DNA from: Climacteris rufus
Lineage: Eukaryota > Chordata > Aves > Passeriformes > Climacteridae
Direction: 5' to 3'
NCBI GenBank assembly: GCA_013398175.1
Contig: VZRZ01005953.1
Coordinates: forward strand, 124,001 to 188,000
Length of the DNA: 64,000 nucleotides
Part shown: positions 47,561 through 61,813 of the stretch, piece after piece
Numbering within the stretch: position 1 is the first letter of the stretch
Layout of the letters: each line of letters starts with the position of its first letter
Made by a program: the position numbers and the translations under genes
The notes under the pieces: generated by a model
The model's database searches: none
What the model was told of the DNA's origin: nothing
Seen by the model: the letters and a program-made list of their open reading frames with translations, nothing else

Positions 47561-49099
47561 GAACATATTTTTATTATCTCATGCAGACTCAGCTAAATGA
47601 TTTTTACAGTTAGTTATGAGCCATCCTTCACTCATATGTGTAGCAAATTCTCAGTTGGCATTTAATCTTAATGAAATGGAGGGTATTTAGACTACTTACA
47701 ACCTTTGCTGCACTTTCGACTATTCTACATTGCCGAAAAATTTTGCCTCCATCTGATATGCATATGATGATTGAAAACTGTTTCTGAATGCCAATTAGTA
47801 TCAATAGGACATGACAATTCCTTCTAACTCAATGTCATGTGGCAAAAGACTGTCACAGCAATGATGTGACAAAATTTATTCACCTTATGTTCACTGATCT
47901 AGCATTATCTTTTTAAATTACTCTTCATATACCAAAAGGACAAGCATGCTGTATCTTTTGTCAGTTAAATAGTCTATATTATTTATTACAAATAATATAA
48001 AAAATGTAAATGTAAGGCTTTAAGATGCATTAAAAATGAAGAAATCAACTTCTAGGTTAATAATGAAAGTTAATGATTTTACATATTTTTAAATGCAAAA
48101 TATAGAAATTCTGTATCATGAACTGCAAATTATTTTATAATGAGAAAGCATGTAAAATATAAATTTTGAAAACAAAAATCCAAAATTGTACTAAGCATTA
48201 TAGTTTGGTATAGTACAGTTAAAGAAAATAAGAGTTTCTGTTCTGTAGAATTTGATTCATTATGATTAACATTTAAATGTTCCTATGTGAAGGAAATGTT
48301 TCTTCAGGTATTAAAAAAAATTAATTATATCTGATTAGAGTTTCCTATCTGCAGGTAGAAAAACAATCATTAGAAAAAGAAAGATTTTCAGGTACCTCAT
48401 TCACAATTTTTTATCCCAAGATATTACAACACTTATTTAATTTAATAGGAGAATTACTACAGAGTAGTCCTATATTCAGTAGGGCTGCTTTGATATTATC
48501 ATGTATATTTTCAGGCTTCCAATCTGTATACCTTGATATATTTTTTCTATTTCTTAAAAGATTTTTGCAATTCACAATTTAGGTTTTTAAATATTTTTGT
48601 TACGAATACTACAGAACACTACAATAAATAGCCTTAGATTTTATCTAAAGATGATTTTTTCACCCAAAACAAATATGTATTCATGATAGCTGTAAAAACA
48701 TTTTTTATTAAAATAGTTCAAATTTGCAAATCACATGAACATATTATTATTTATTAAATCAGATTATTTCACATTAAGGTTTGATTTCTAGTGCATGCCT
48801 TTAAACATCACAGACTATAAAAACTTAATATTTGTTCTAATTGTACCAAATTTCCTTCTGCTTTATTTATAGAAAGCTTAAGGATTAAATTAGGTGTTCA
48901 TTTTTCTAGGTTTTGTCGTATTCTAGGTTCTTGAGAGTTTGCAGGGGAAGGTACTGATATGGAAGAACTCTTCCAACACTTTAGAATCTAATGCATGGCT
49001 TTAACCAAGGAGTTCTATATTAATATCTTACATAAATTTTCAACTACTTCTGTGCCATGGGCTGTAAAATGGTGTATTCTGAAACTGTAGTGGGTAATC

Positions 49100-49760
49100 A
49101 CTTTATAACAGAATAAACTAAAGAGATGACGGCACAAGAAAAAAAAAGGATTGGAATATGTGATACTTCCACCTGTACTGTATGCATTTCTGATGTTCTC
49201 AATACGATAGGAACAAAGACGTGTTACAGCAAGTCCAGAGAAAGTTAATAAATATGCGTAGAGGGCTGAAACACCTCTGTGCAAAAAGTCTGAGAGAATT
49301 TCAGCTGTTCAGGCTGAAGAAGTGAAGGCTTTTGGAAGACATTATTGTGGCCTTCCAATATATAAAATACAGAAGAAAGATGTAGAGTGACTTTTTATCG
49401 AGGTCTGTAGTGACAGAACAAGAGGGAACAGTTTCAAACTGAGAGAGGTTATATTTAGATTAGGCATAAAGAAGACATTTTTTATGATGAGTGAGGTGAG
49501 ACACTGGAATAGGTTGCCCAGAGACCTTGTGGAGGCAACACCCCTGGAGTGTTCAAGGTGAGGTTGAATGGGACTTAGAGTAACCTGATTGAGTTAAATA
49601 TATCCCTTTTCATTAGAGGAAGGGTGGACTACATGATTTTTGGAGGTCTCTTCCAACACAAACTGTTCTATGATGCTAGTGGAAGATGTCCCTATGACTG
49701 GAGGTTGAACTAGCTGACTTGTAAAGGTCCTTCTGACTTAAATCATTCTATGATTCTATT
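49100..49760 (+). mobile_element. CR1 LINE 3' fragment with doubled tail
   Basis: Antisense to CSMD3. Typical phrases: TTCAGGCTGAAGAAGTGAAG near 49308, 'gtggccttccaatatat' near 49348 and GGAATAGGTTGCCCAGAGAC near 49507. A first tail (TTCCAACACAAACTGTTCTA) is reached near 49673. A second copy of the terminal region then follows and ends AATCATTCTATGATTCT at about 49757. Old and full of stops. Confidence 0.85.
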
Positions 49761-50775
49761 ATTTACTAATACTGTAAAGAACCTTGGATTTTAAGTGTGA
49801 AACTGGTATAGCATAGTCAGATTTGAGTATCAGTTATTTTTCACCTCTAGTTTTGGCATAGCTCTAATACAAGAGAAAATATGTAACTTCTTTTTGTTAC
49901 TTCTTTTCTGCCATTGAAGACATCTAAATTCTCTGAATTACATAGGTCTAAATAAGATTCAAACCCTCTCTGATTTCTTCAAATTTTATAACGATATATA
50001 AGCAGAACCAGAAAGAACTTTTCCCAGTATTTACTGAGAATTAAAACTGATAACATGGTTAACCTTTATCACAGTTTTTGTTTACATAGTCTGTGGTAAC
50101 AAAGGGGATTTAATCAAATTCCATATTAGTGTGTGACTTGGATTTCTGTTTTTTACTTGATCACTGCTCTTAAAGTGAATCAAACTGAAGTTGTGAAACA
50201 CAATATTCCTAAGCAATAAATTGTTCAGAAAACACAACTGCAGTGAGGGCTAAACTACTACTAGGATTAGATGGTGTTCCCTCAAAAAAGTAACATCCTG
50301 TCTTGAAATTATGTGAAGCCCACTTGGTCTTATTTACAGATGGATGTATTACACAATCAAGTTATATCTGAGGTGTCATCAAGTCGGTAGACATTTTGCA
50401 AGTTAAAAGAAAAAGTATAAAATAGAAAAATTAACCAAACATCTTGAAGAGACAATGTTGCAAGATTTCACTGTGGAAATTAATACTCGTGCCAGAAATC
50501 ACATAAAAAATATTTTCAAAACAATCTGGTTTCTATAACAGTCAATTAATGTGAAATTTCTTGTTCATAATGAGTGTCACCAAGAAAGTCTACTTCCTCC
50601 AAATTATTTTATTGCTAATATGTTACACTTCTTTTCTTTTTTTTTTTTTTTTACTTCTACTGAGATGGTACTTCAGTTTTATACATGATTTTTCAGATTT
50701 TTAAATGGCCTTCTGAAAAAATCAAAATAAATTTATAACAACTTCAGGATATACTCATTAACTCACAAATATTAC

Positions 50776-50949
50776 CTGAACAATGAGGAAGAGATCCACT
50801 CCAGTGTCCATTTAACTGACATGTACGAGCTGACTGCCCTAACAGTGATCGTCTACCTGTGCAGGTATAATGAACAGTAGAACCAAATGTATATTTATCT
50901 CCAGACAGCACCGCGTTAGGAGGAACTCCAGGATGTCCACAGTCAATCA
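50776..50949 (-). CDS. CSMD3: CSMD3 exon w4: sushi domain S4
   Basis: 174 nt, phase 1 to phase 1. Framework: IDCGHPGVPPNAV (Cys1), HYTCTGRRSLLGQS (Cys2), RTCQLNGHWSG (Cys3, Trp) and SLPHC (Cys4). The residues after Cys2 are TGRRS instead of the usual x-x-G-[YF], so the aromatic core residue is replaced by Arg. No sequon. Acceptor TGCATTGTAG, donor GTAATA. Confidence 0.95.
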
Positions 50950-53900
50950 CTACAATGCATAATTATTGGAGATAAAAAAAGGTTATTATCACTGATCAAA
51001 CCATTTGTAGTTTTCATTTTCATACCTGCATACATACACTTTGTGAAGGGGTTAACGTATTTGGGTTTTGGGGGAAGGGGGAACATAATGGGATTAGAAT
51101 GTAAAATATGCTTCAGATCAAAATCTGTAAAACAAGTATTTGGAGATGTCAAAAAAAGATATTTGAGATACAGATATTGATGTCCAAAACCACTCATTCA
51201 ATAAGTTGATGCTTATGGTATGAATGCATCCACGCACACAAACATACATTCATGCTTTTACTCTTCAGAGAAAAATTACACAAAGACAGTATTTGCCAAA
51301 GTCACTGCTGTTGTAGAGAACATGCAGAACTTCATCTGTCTTTTAATAATTCAGAGCAAGGAGTTAATTTAAAAGTACACTAAATAAATTAAGTTTGGGA
51401 AATGCACAGTTAAAATTCATAAACCAAATTCACAATGTACACAAACTGAATCTAGGCCTGCGTGTTTGATTTCTTTTTACCTTACATGTGTTCATGGCAT
51501 GTAGATTATCTTGGCCAGAGATATTTGTACTTATGTACCATGAAACCCACAAATTAGAGCTGCACATACCAGTGTAGTAGAACAGGCCACTAAATCATAC
51601 AATTGTAGTTTTTATCAAAACTTCATTGCATTAAACAATATTTCCAGCAGGACTTTTTATATTAAAAAAAAAATATCCAGATCAGAAGCCTGATCAGGGT
51701 TGAAGATGTGCTCAGTTCCATGGCATTTTAGATATATGCAACAGTATAATGATTGTACAATGCAGCATATGACCAAAATAATATGTATTTGTCTTTCTCA
51801 AATGGTTATATTTGAGCTTTAATTTATGTATATACTGATTTGCATTTAATGACAGATTCTTCCAAAGGTCCAGCTTTCATTGTGCAGAACCTTCCTGACA
51901 GGACCGCAAAGTATTTAGGAATGTGGCAAGTTACTGACCGAGTTTGATTCCTACCTAGTCTCAATGACTCCTGTCAGCTATTCTGCAGTCTTTCAGCACT
52001 TCAAGTAAAATGGCCAGAATAGTCAACTTTATACACAAGCGCTTGCTGTTAGCATGGGGTTTTTTTAATCAATTTCTTCTAACTAAAATCTACTATCAAT
52101 TATGTATGATTGCTGAGAATGCAAACTTAGAATGTTGTTAATAAAAAGGAATGTTGGTCCTGCAGGCTTCACAAAATAAGACCTTTCTCTTGTGAAAAAG
52201 ATTCACAGTTGTTCAGAATATTATATTATCTGTACTGTTCTTGATTGATTCTTTTGCCTTATTTAGATGTCAAAGATCAAACAGTTAATTTCATACTGGT
52301 AACTTACAACTTCCAGCTTTGGGCATTCCTATATACACTTCTTTTTTTCTGTTTACACTTATATCTAAAAGTCTTGGATCCCTAATAATTGACTTAAAAA
52401 ATTATAGCTCCCTTAATATTACCCTTAACTTGATTACGCATTCTACAAAATTTAATTTGATATTAATGTTTTCGGGCTGGGATTTCACATGAAGAGCTGA
52501 TTGCATTTCTTTTTTTTTTCTTCTAATACTAATTCATCCTCCATTTTATTTCCAATAATTTTTTCCTTTCTATTTTATCACCCTCATTTAAAAAAAACTA
52601 TTCTTTCTATCTAATCTAATTGAACCCTTTTTAGTTTAAACCCATTAACCTTGTGCTATGAATATATGCTGTTGTAAAAATTTGCAAAATTTTGCAATAA
52701 TTTGCAAAACACTCCAGAAGCTCTTATAAAAAAAATTCAGTAGCTACAACAGAATAAGTTTTGGTAACCTTATGACTACAAAATATCATGGATATCACTT
52801 AGGTAAAATTCATTGATTCCTCTACATAAATGACACAAATAAAACAGAAGGTGCCCTTTCAAAAGTACAGATGGCACTTTTACTCCCAAAGCTCAGTTTA
52901 AAAGACCAAAGGTTGTATTATTAAATTACCTATGACAATTCAGAAAAAAAAAATTACCAAGATATTAAAATAGAAAGTAGAAAGAACAAACCTTTGCAAC
53001 TTTACATTCATTTTTCTTTGGAGATATATTACTATTATGCAATATTTCTCTTTCTGAATTGGCAATGTTACATTTAAATTTAATATGAAACCAATAGATA
53101 TTTTAACTGTGGCTTGCAATCAAGCTATTTATCTCATCAAAGAAAGGGACAAGTTCCGTAACTGAAAGTTTTAGAAGCAATAAGAAAAAAGTTTATTTTT
53201 TTATTGTTTTTAGAGAGATAATAGCAGAACTAGTGAAGCCTCCTGAGAACAAATTTCTGCAATATTGAAAATATCTACTATGTTGCAAATATCAGTCCAT
53301 GATTCCTGAATAAAGAACCCTTAGCCTGTTTTCCCTTTAATCCCTAGAAAAGAAAGCTCTCTCTCAGTGAAAAGCTTTGATCATAAACCAAAGCCTTTTC
53401 ATAGACTAATAGAGAACCAGGTAAATCAGCTGTCTCAGCCAATTAAAAATCTAAGAAACATCTCTGGCTTTACCTGCATCACGATTAGAAAGTTGTTAAT
53501 GACAAGCTGGAATAAAAATAACCTACTTGTGTTGATCCACTTGCCTTAGTGAATAGGTTTCATATGAGTATGATGTTCAGGTACATCTAGTAGTGTGGTA
53601 AACTGAGGACATTGTCCACAGGACACTTTAGGTGTTCTATAGTGCTATTACTCCTTGCTTGGTATCTTCACAGATAGTCTGATCTTACTGTTGTCCCAAG
53701 GGAAGTCCAGAAAGTACAGTACTGATGTAAGTCAATAATTGCATACTGTAGGTTTTATATTTAGGTGTGATAAGAACTTTGTGGTCAATGAAAGCCACAT
53801 ACTGGCAAATTCAATGGACAGGTTTTGACCCTGTATCCCTGCTATCAGAGTTTATGCTGGAGCATTTACAGAGGTTTGTTTTCGCTATTGCATTTCGTAA

Positions 53901-54104
53901 GTATTCTATGTTATTTGCTATATACAATAACAATATAACAGCTACTTCATCTGCTACTGAGACCCTCTATCAGTACTGCACACACACAAATATATACAAA
54001 AATGATTATCTTAATTGCTGTCATGAGATTGATGGAAACGCTGTGTAAAATAATACCTAGTCTACTCCACATTCTCTGTAGAAGGAAACTCATTATCTAC
54101 TTAC
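50950..54104 (-). other. Intron w3-w4
   Basis: 3.2 kb AT-rich intron. No repeat family, RNA gene or additional exon recognised. Confidence 0.7.
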
Positions 54105-54290
54105 TAATACATTCAGGTAGAGATTTGTCCCAGTGGCCATTTGGTTGACAAATTAAAACTGAAGAGCCAAATAAAAAATATCCAGGATTGCAGTCATAAA
54201 ATACCACTGTGCCATATGTGAAATTTCCATGTTCAATTTTACTTTCTCTTATAGAATTTGCAGGAATTCCAGGATCAGAACAATTGACCA
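54105..54290 (-). CDS. CSMD3: CSMD3 exon w3: sushi domain S3
   Basis: 186 nt, phase 1 to phase 1. Framework: VNCSDPGIPANSIRES (Cys1), VFYDCNPGYFLFGSS (Cys2), LICQPNGHWDK (Cys3, Trp) and SLPEC (Cys4). Sequons NCS and NFT. Slightly longer than the other sushi exons because of the ESKIEHGNFTYG stretch between Cys1 and Cys2. Acceptor TTCTTTTTAG, donor GTAAGT. Confidence 0.96.
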
Positions 54291-56350
54291 CTAAAAAGAA
54301 AAACAGCACAGACTTGTGAATCATACAAATACAGTCTCCTAAAAGGATCTTAAATCTCTCCTATCCTTTGTACAAGAAATATCCAATGTGTTCCTATCCC
54401 GGTTTTATATACCTTCACTTTTTATATAATGGTATTGGATTAGGAAGATGACATGAAACCACAAGATGCTAAAGCCAAAAGATGTTAAATGGAGAGCAAA
54501 TAAAAGGAAATGTTTCTTTGCAGTGTGATGATACTATAAAAGTATTGGCCACTAAAAGCAACTGAATATACCAATATATTGAATTTATATTCCTACCTTG
54601 GCATAAACTCTTGCTTACAAATAGAAACACATTTTGGGTCTAGATGTGCCTTTGGTCTAACTCATACAGCCATGCAAACATACTTACGTTCCTATACTAA
54701 CATTTTGATAATGGGTCACCTTTAAGGCAGACGTTTTGAGCTAAAGGCCACATGGTGAGTTAGATAGGACTCCACTGAATCTGACAGAATAGGAAAATAG
54801 CCCAACAAATATTTAAAGAAATGAAAATAAATTACTAATTAATCAGGAGTAGTGAACACTTGAAATAAAATATAAGGAACTTTGATAATTTCAATAGTTT
54901 TCCACTATTATTGTGGTTGTCTAGCAAACTAGGTATTTAGCAAAGTGGTACACAGTATAACAGCACGTGCACTGCTGAATTTATATAACAAATTTATATG
55001 ACAAAAGCAAAGTCTTCACAAAGGTGTGCATCCTTTTCTTTTATATTGCACTTCAGGCAGTTTACAAACATGGAAAGTATTATTAATATTAATATTAATA
55101 TTAATATTAATATTAATATTATTAAACTTAAAAGCAAGTAAAACAAAATTATACTCATTATAATGGATTTCATTGCACATTGAAGACATGATTAATGTTG
55201 CCCAACACAATATTAGCTCTTTTTGATTTTGAAGTCTCTTCTAAAACTGATATAAGATTTCAGGACTGTGTAAAATTTCAAAGAATAACCTCATTATCTT
55301 ATTTACTAATCCCTACACACCAATAAATTGTCAGACACTTTGGAATATTATTGTTACTCTGCAATACTAGAATACCAAGGTGACTGATAGCAACTGGATT
55401 AAAAATGAGAATAAGTAGGTACTCTAAACACACAGTATCTCTTTAGTATTGCAAATCTAAAAAGTAGTATCTTCTCATAAACAAAGAGTCTTTTGGAAAT
55501 TTAAGTTCTATAAACTATTTGGCAGTATCTCAGGGCAAAATTATCAAATGAAAGTGGAGAACACTTACAGAAAGAAAACTAGTTAATAAAATTACTATAA
55601 AAACATAGCAGTACTTAGTTTATGTATAGATAAAAATCCATAGAAGCTTCAGAGAGGATGCTGAAAAACAACAGTTACAATTTCTACATAATATACATGT
55701 AGGTTACAGCAAAAGCTAAATTTCTCTGAATAAAAACAGTATTTAAAAAGTACATAACGAGATTCTAAAAAGACAGTGGTGACAAAACCTTTCTAAAACT
55801 GCTTATGAAAACTCAAACAGAACTAATTTCATAATATTATCTTTCTATGTGAAAGAATTTTAAATATAATATCTAGAAGCATTGAGAACTAACACAAATG
55901 GACTATTCTAACAAATTAGAATAAAAATTTTAATTTAAGTTGCTGAATGGACCATCAATAGGAAGGTAAAAGGAAAATAAAAAGTAGGTTTTCTTATGCA
56001 CCTATTAGAATTATGTTGGCTAAATACACAGAACATTGTTTCAGGATTCAAGTTCTTAATTATCTCTCCATGATTTTGCTTACGGAACTTCTAGAAACAA
56101 TTTTTAAAAGAGCATTACAATCTACAGACACATAAAAAAGTTTCTCTGCAATGGTTATTCTGGCAACCTGAATAAGAAAAATCACAGAATCACAAAACGT
56201 CTTTATTAATATGGTTAAGTTAGTTAATCAGTCTCTCTGTTAGTAAGAAAGGAATCACTTTGTCTTTACAGTGTTCCTTTATCCTCTGTTTATTTTTCAA
56301 TATTAATTTTCCAACATTTAGCAAGAAATCTGTAAATTCTGCATTCTTAC
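54291..56350 (-). other. Intron w2-w3
   Basis: 2.1 kb AT-rich intron with a hexanucleotide microsatellite at 55079-55124. Near 56174-56196 a short 'aatcacagaatcacaaaac' string resembles a reversed CR1 tail, too short to call. Confidence 0.75.
55079..55124. repeat. (TATTAA)n microsatellite
   Basis: Almost seven perfect TATTAA units. Length polymorphism is likely. Confidence 0.92.
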
Positions 56351-56524
56351 CTTTGCATATTGGAGGTGGGTGGCTCCACTGCCTGTTAGCTTGGCACTGT
56401 GCTTTGGTTGGTCCTTGCATAACATACCCAGTATTACATGAAAATGTCACAACATCATTGAAGTTGAAACCATTTCCACTTGTTCTTCCATAAATAGGAC
56501 TACCAGGGTGACCACAGCTAACAG
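56351..56524 (-). CDS. CSMD3: CSMD3 exon w2: sushi domain S2
   Basis: 174 nt, phase 1 to phase 1. Framework: VSCGHPGSPIYGRTSG (Cys1), VTFSCNTGYVMQGP (Cys2), AQCQANRQWSH (Cys3, Trp) and PPPIC (Cys4). It has no N-glycosylation sequon. Acceptor GTGCTATGCTAG, donor GTAAGA. The first two bases complete a Pro codon with the last base of w1, giving SCVP|VSCG as in other CSMD linkers. Confidence 0.96.
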
Positions 56525-58089
<1,565 letters not shown>

Positions 58090-60037
58090 TTAAATAAACC
58101 TCTTTAACTAAAACAAAGAAATGCTTTTCCAGTTTTTTTATTAACTTAATTCAAAACTTTATGTTTATTAACTTGGTGAAAACTGCAGTAATGCATTTGT
58201 ATAGGTAGAACTGTACACATATAAGAATTTTCAAAAAGATGATGTAGCAAAGGGATTAAATGTCATATATGTTGTCAAAATTCCTTTAAAAAATATGAAT
58301 ACTTCCTTTCTATAGTAACAGGTAAATATATGTACATTATTTCCCTTAGTTTTACTTTGGTTATGATTAAACTTGGTTCAGGCAACATTAAAGCATCATA
58401 CATTTAACAAAAAAAATCCATATAAATACAAATTTTAATAATGTAAACATTGCAGTATCAATCCATGTGGACATTATACATATAGCCTCCTTACAATTAA
58501 AAAAAAATCAACTTGGACAATTTATTGCTGGAATCTGACTCTACTGTTTTCCATTCTTTCTCTCCCATTGATACCAGTGGAATCCCAAAGAGGTTAACAT
58601 CCTTTGGTAGTCAGTGCAACTGCTACCAAATGTCCTGCAATGAAAAATCTTTCTATGTCTAGGCCTAATCTTCTACTCTATATTCTCAAAATATGAGAAA
58701 TACTGTATTTTTGCTATGAAAGTCACAGAGACAGTCTAAAGAGATGCTGGGGAAAAGAACATACTATGTGTTGTTACTATTTTTCTTAATGAATTCTGTA
58801 AAATGGGCACTGTGATTTAGCAAAAAATGTGGTAACAGAAAAATCCTCTAAGACTGGTTGACTTCATGAAGACTGGGACATATGGTAGAGAACTCACTGC
58901 AAAAAAAAAGAGGAGCAAGACAAGCAAAAAAACAACAAGTGTTACAGCCAGTACTTCTGTGAAAAAAAAATTTTTACCAGACACCCAAACTCCTCTGCTC
59001 TCCTTTTCTCCTCTACTTTTCCTCAAACAACCCCTCCAAACAAATCATCAAAGCACAAGATTGCTAATAAGACATTTAGAAGCAAGATGGTTTAAATGTT
59101 TTTTTTTCAATTGAAATTTTAAGTGCTTATAATACTCTGATGTATTTTTCAGCATTTGTGTTATACATTTGGGGCTAAAAACTTCCTACTAAAAATTCGG
59201 AAATCTCATATTTTCTTACAACTTGAGCTTTGTATTGTATTTCATTGCATGAATCATGATAAAACTACCAGAAATTACTATATAGGTAGCATGTGAACCT
59301 CCACACATATTAAATTGTTGACTGCAGTGTGACTTCTGTATAGTTAGCAGGAGTCCAAATCTGGTACTGCCCAAGACTGTATTCTCCCTTGTTTGTTCCC
59401 TCCCTGTTTCCCTCAGTCTTATGTTACAACCAGGCATAACAGAAATTTGTTTTATGTTTTCTAGGATAAGATAACATAATACATGTCTATAAAATTTTTG
59501 TCAGAGTATTTCTTGATTCTCCAAGAAATTCATAATCCATTCAGCATGTAGTAGACTTTCTTGTACATGTCCCAAAGGAACTAATTTGCCTATACTATCA
59601 CATTTCTGATTATTGTCAGGACTAACCAGAAGAGGAATAAAAATTCAGCTGGTTTCTATCAAAAGTACAGCCAGACAGTCTGCAGAGATTCAAACCGTGT
59701 TCAAAGAACTATTTTTCTAGTTGCAATTAATTAAAATATATGGCTTGGTTCTTAATTAAGAATTTAGTGTTGCTTTATGGCAGTTGCTCTATGGCAGAGT
59801 GGAAGCAGAATACATCACTAGAAAGGTCAAGCTCTGTTTTCTGTGCAGAGAGAATAAAACTGAAGGAATTGAACATATGAGGTGACTAAGATCACATCGC
59901 AGTTTCTGCAACTGGGAGTAGACATTACAAAACACATACAACTTTAATAGGTGAAAATTCATAGTAAATCAGCTTTATATCTTGTAGTAATGTCCTTGTC
60001 TCACTCCAAAAAATTTAAAATCATTTAAAAATCCCAT

Positions 60038-60599
60038 CCTCTTTGTTGCGGTGCCTCTGGGCATGGCTTACAACCGGGTCCGGCCTTGCCGTGGCCGCGG
60101 GGGCGATCCTTCCCCCCCCGCCCCGGCGCGATGCAGCTGGGGTGGCGCAGCCCCAGGTCATCAGGGGGGCTCCCCGGCTGCAGCAGCAGGGGCTGTCCCC
60201 GCCCAGGGGGACAGCTCATTGGTTCCCACGCTGGGTGCGGACAGTCGGCTCACTGGCCAGCGCCCCTGTCAATCATTGTAATCCTCTGCAGTGATTGGCT
60301 CTCCCGACTGCCTTCCCTCGCCTCCGTCCTATAACACGCCCTGACCTCCATTTTGACTTGTCTTTTACCACACTCCATCCCAGTAATAAAATCCTGCTGG
60401 CAATAAGCGGAAAAGAACACTTTCTCGTCTCTTTGCTTCCCTGCTTTAATTAAACCGCTGTGTGTGAACTCCGTGGGAGTTCTGATGCCCGGCTCGCCTC
60501 TGATCAGAGACTGGATGAAGCCAAAGTTGCTTCTTTCAGGAAACGAGACCGATGCAAAAGGCTCCGAGTTACTCACGCTTTCTACCCGCAGCACCTCTT
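60038..60599 (+). mobile_element. Solo LTR, ERVK-like, with 6-bp target duplication
   Basis: The LTR spans 60044-60593 (550 bp). It begins TGTTGCGGTG and ends CCGCAGCA, flanked by CCTCTT on both sides (60038-60043 and 60594-60599). Promoter-like parts are visible on the plus strand: ATTGG at 60294-60298, TATAACA near 60330 and AATAAA at 60385-60390. Strongly GC-rich and CpG-rich in its first half. It shares its first ten bases with the LTR at 39347, so the two probably belong to related families. No internal viral sequence is present. Confidence 0.87.
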
Positions 60600-60714
60600 A
60601 GCCTACTTCCCTTCATTGTCATAAACCTCTCAGATCCTAGTTCTGCCTTATTTTGACTTTTGAGTTTCTTTTTTCCTTTCTTCTTTTCTTTTGACTTTCT
60701 TTGACAGATACTAT

Positions 60715-61813
60715 TGCAAGGAGAGAGGTAGTGTATGTCACTTAACTGGAATTCAGCCAAGTATTTGACACCATTTCCCACCGCCTTTTCCTGGACGAAA
60801 GGGCAAGATACAGATGGGTAGAGAATGGGTTAAGAGGTTACACTAAAAATGTGGTGATCAATGGTTTTCATTCAGGCTAGTAGCCTGTCACTAACAGGAT
60901 ACCCTGAGGATCGATATTGGGCCCCTTGATGTTAAATAGCTTCATAAATTATCTGGATGATGGGATCAAAATTAGCCTCACTAAGTCTGCTGATGACACT
61001 AGACTGATGTGTGATGGTGGTGAGGTGGACATGTGAGAAGGAAGACACATCTTACAGAGAGACCTAGAGGAGCAGGTGAGCAAGAACTGCGGGAGTTTAC
61101 CAAAAACATCTGCAACATTCTGCTCCTGGGATGACAGAACCCAGAAGAGGCCAGAACAGGCCAGGGTCTGTGTGGCTGGGGAGTAGCATCACTGAAAGGG
61201 ACTTGGGGGTCCTTGTGAACAACAAGCTGACCATGAGTCAGCAGTGTGTGGTCGCAACAGTGAAGGCAAAATGGATGTTGGGCTACATCTGCAGAAACAT
61301 TTGCAATAGAAGAGATCAGATCATCCCACTTTACTTAGTTCTTGTCAGGTTGCATATGAAAGGTGCAGAAAGGTGCAGAAAGATGCAAAGGAGGGCCATG
61401 TAAATAATCAGAGAGCTGAAAAAGCTCGCCTCTGAGGAAAGGTTGAAGGCTTTAGTCCCTAAAGAAGAGAAGGCTTGGGAGGGCCTCATCACGGTGTTCC
61501 AGTACTTAGAGACTGGCTACAAAGATAATGGAGGCTCTCTTTTCACATGGAGTCGTGGAGAGGACAAAGGACAATGGGTGCAAACTCCACTGGGCAAGGT
61601 TTCATCATGACATAAGAAACAATATTTTTGACAGTAATAAGCATTCACTTAGAACAACCTATCCGGGGAGGTGATGGGAGTCCATATCACTGGATGTTTT
61701 CAAAATGTGACTGGACAGGGTGCTAGATAACACCATCCCAGCTCCCTTTGCCATGAAATGTTGGATCAGACGATTTTTAGAGTTCCCTGCCAACTTGGGC
61801 AGTTATATGATTC
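60715..61813 (+). mobile_element. CR1 LINE fragment, 3' end of ORF2
   Basis: Antisense to CSMD3. Landmarks: 'ttgacaccatttcccac' near 60767 (the AFDTISH block), 'attgggccccttgatgtta' near 60916, 'tctgctgatgacactagact' near 60987 (the ADDT box, intact enough to read), SSITERDLGVLVNNKLTMSQ near 61185 and a terminal TTATATGATTC at about 61811. Several stops and frameshifts. It starts about 115 bp after the solo LTR. Confidence 0.88.

Larger units (their letters stand above)
44003..50775 (-). other. Intron w4-w5
   Basis: 6.8 kb. It holds a 1-kb LTR (45875-46889), a minus-strand CR1 (about 47201-47560) and a plus-strand CR1 (about 49100-49760). The 44003-45870 and 47560-49100 parts are AT-rich with nothing recognised. 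A T16 run lies at 50637-50652 near the w4 donor. Confidence 0.8.

Noticed and set aside
56174..56196. Short CR1-tail-like string near exon w2
   Set aside because: Only about 20 bases match, too little to separate a relic from chance.
60043..60334. Overlapping GC-rich open frames, all three plus frames
   Set aside because: They lie wholly inside the solo LTR and reflect GC-rich composition rather than a protein.
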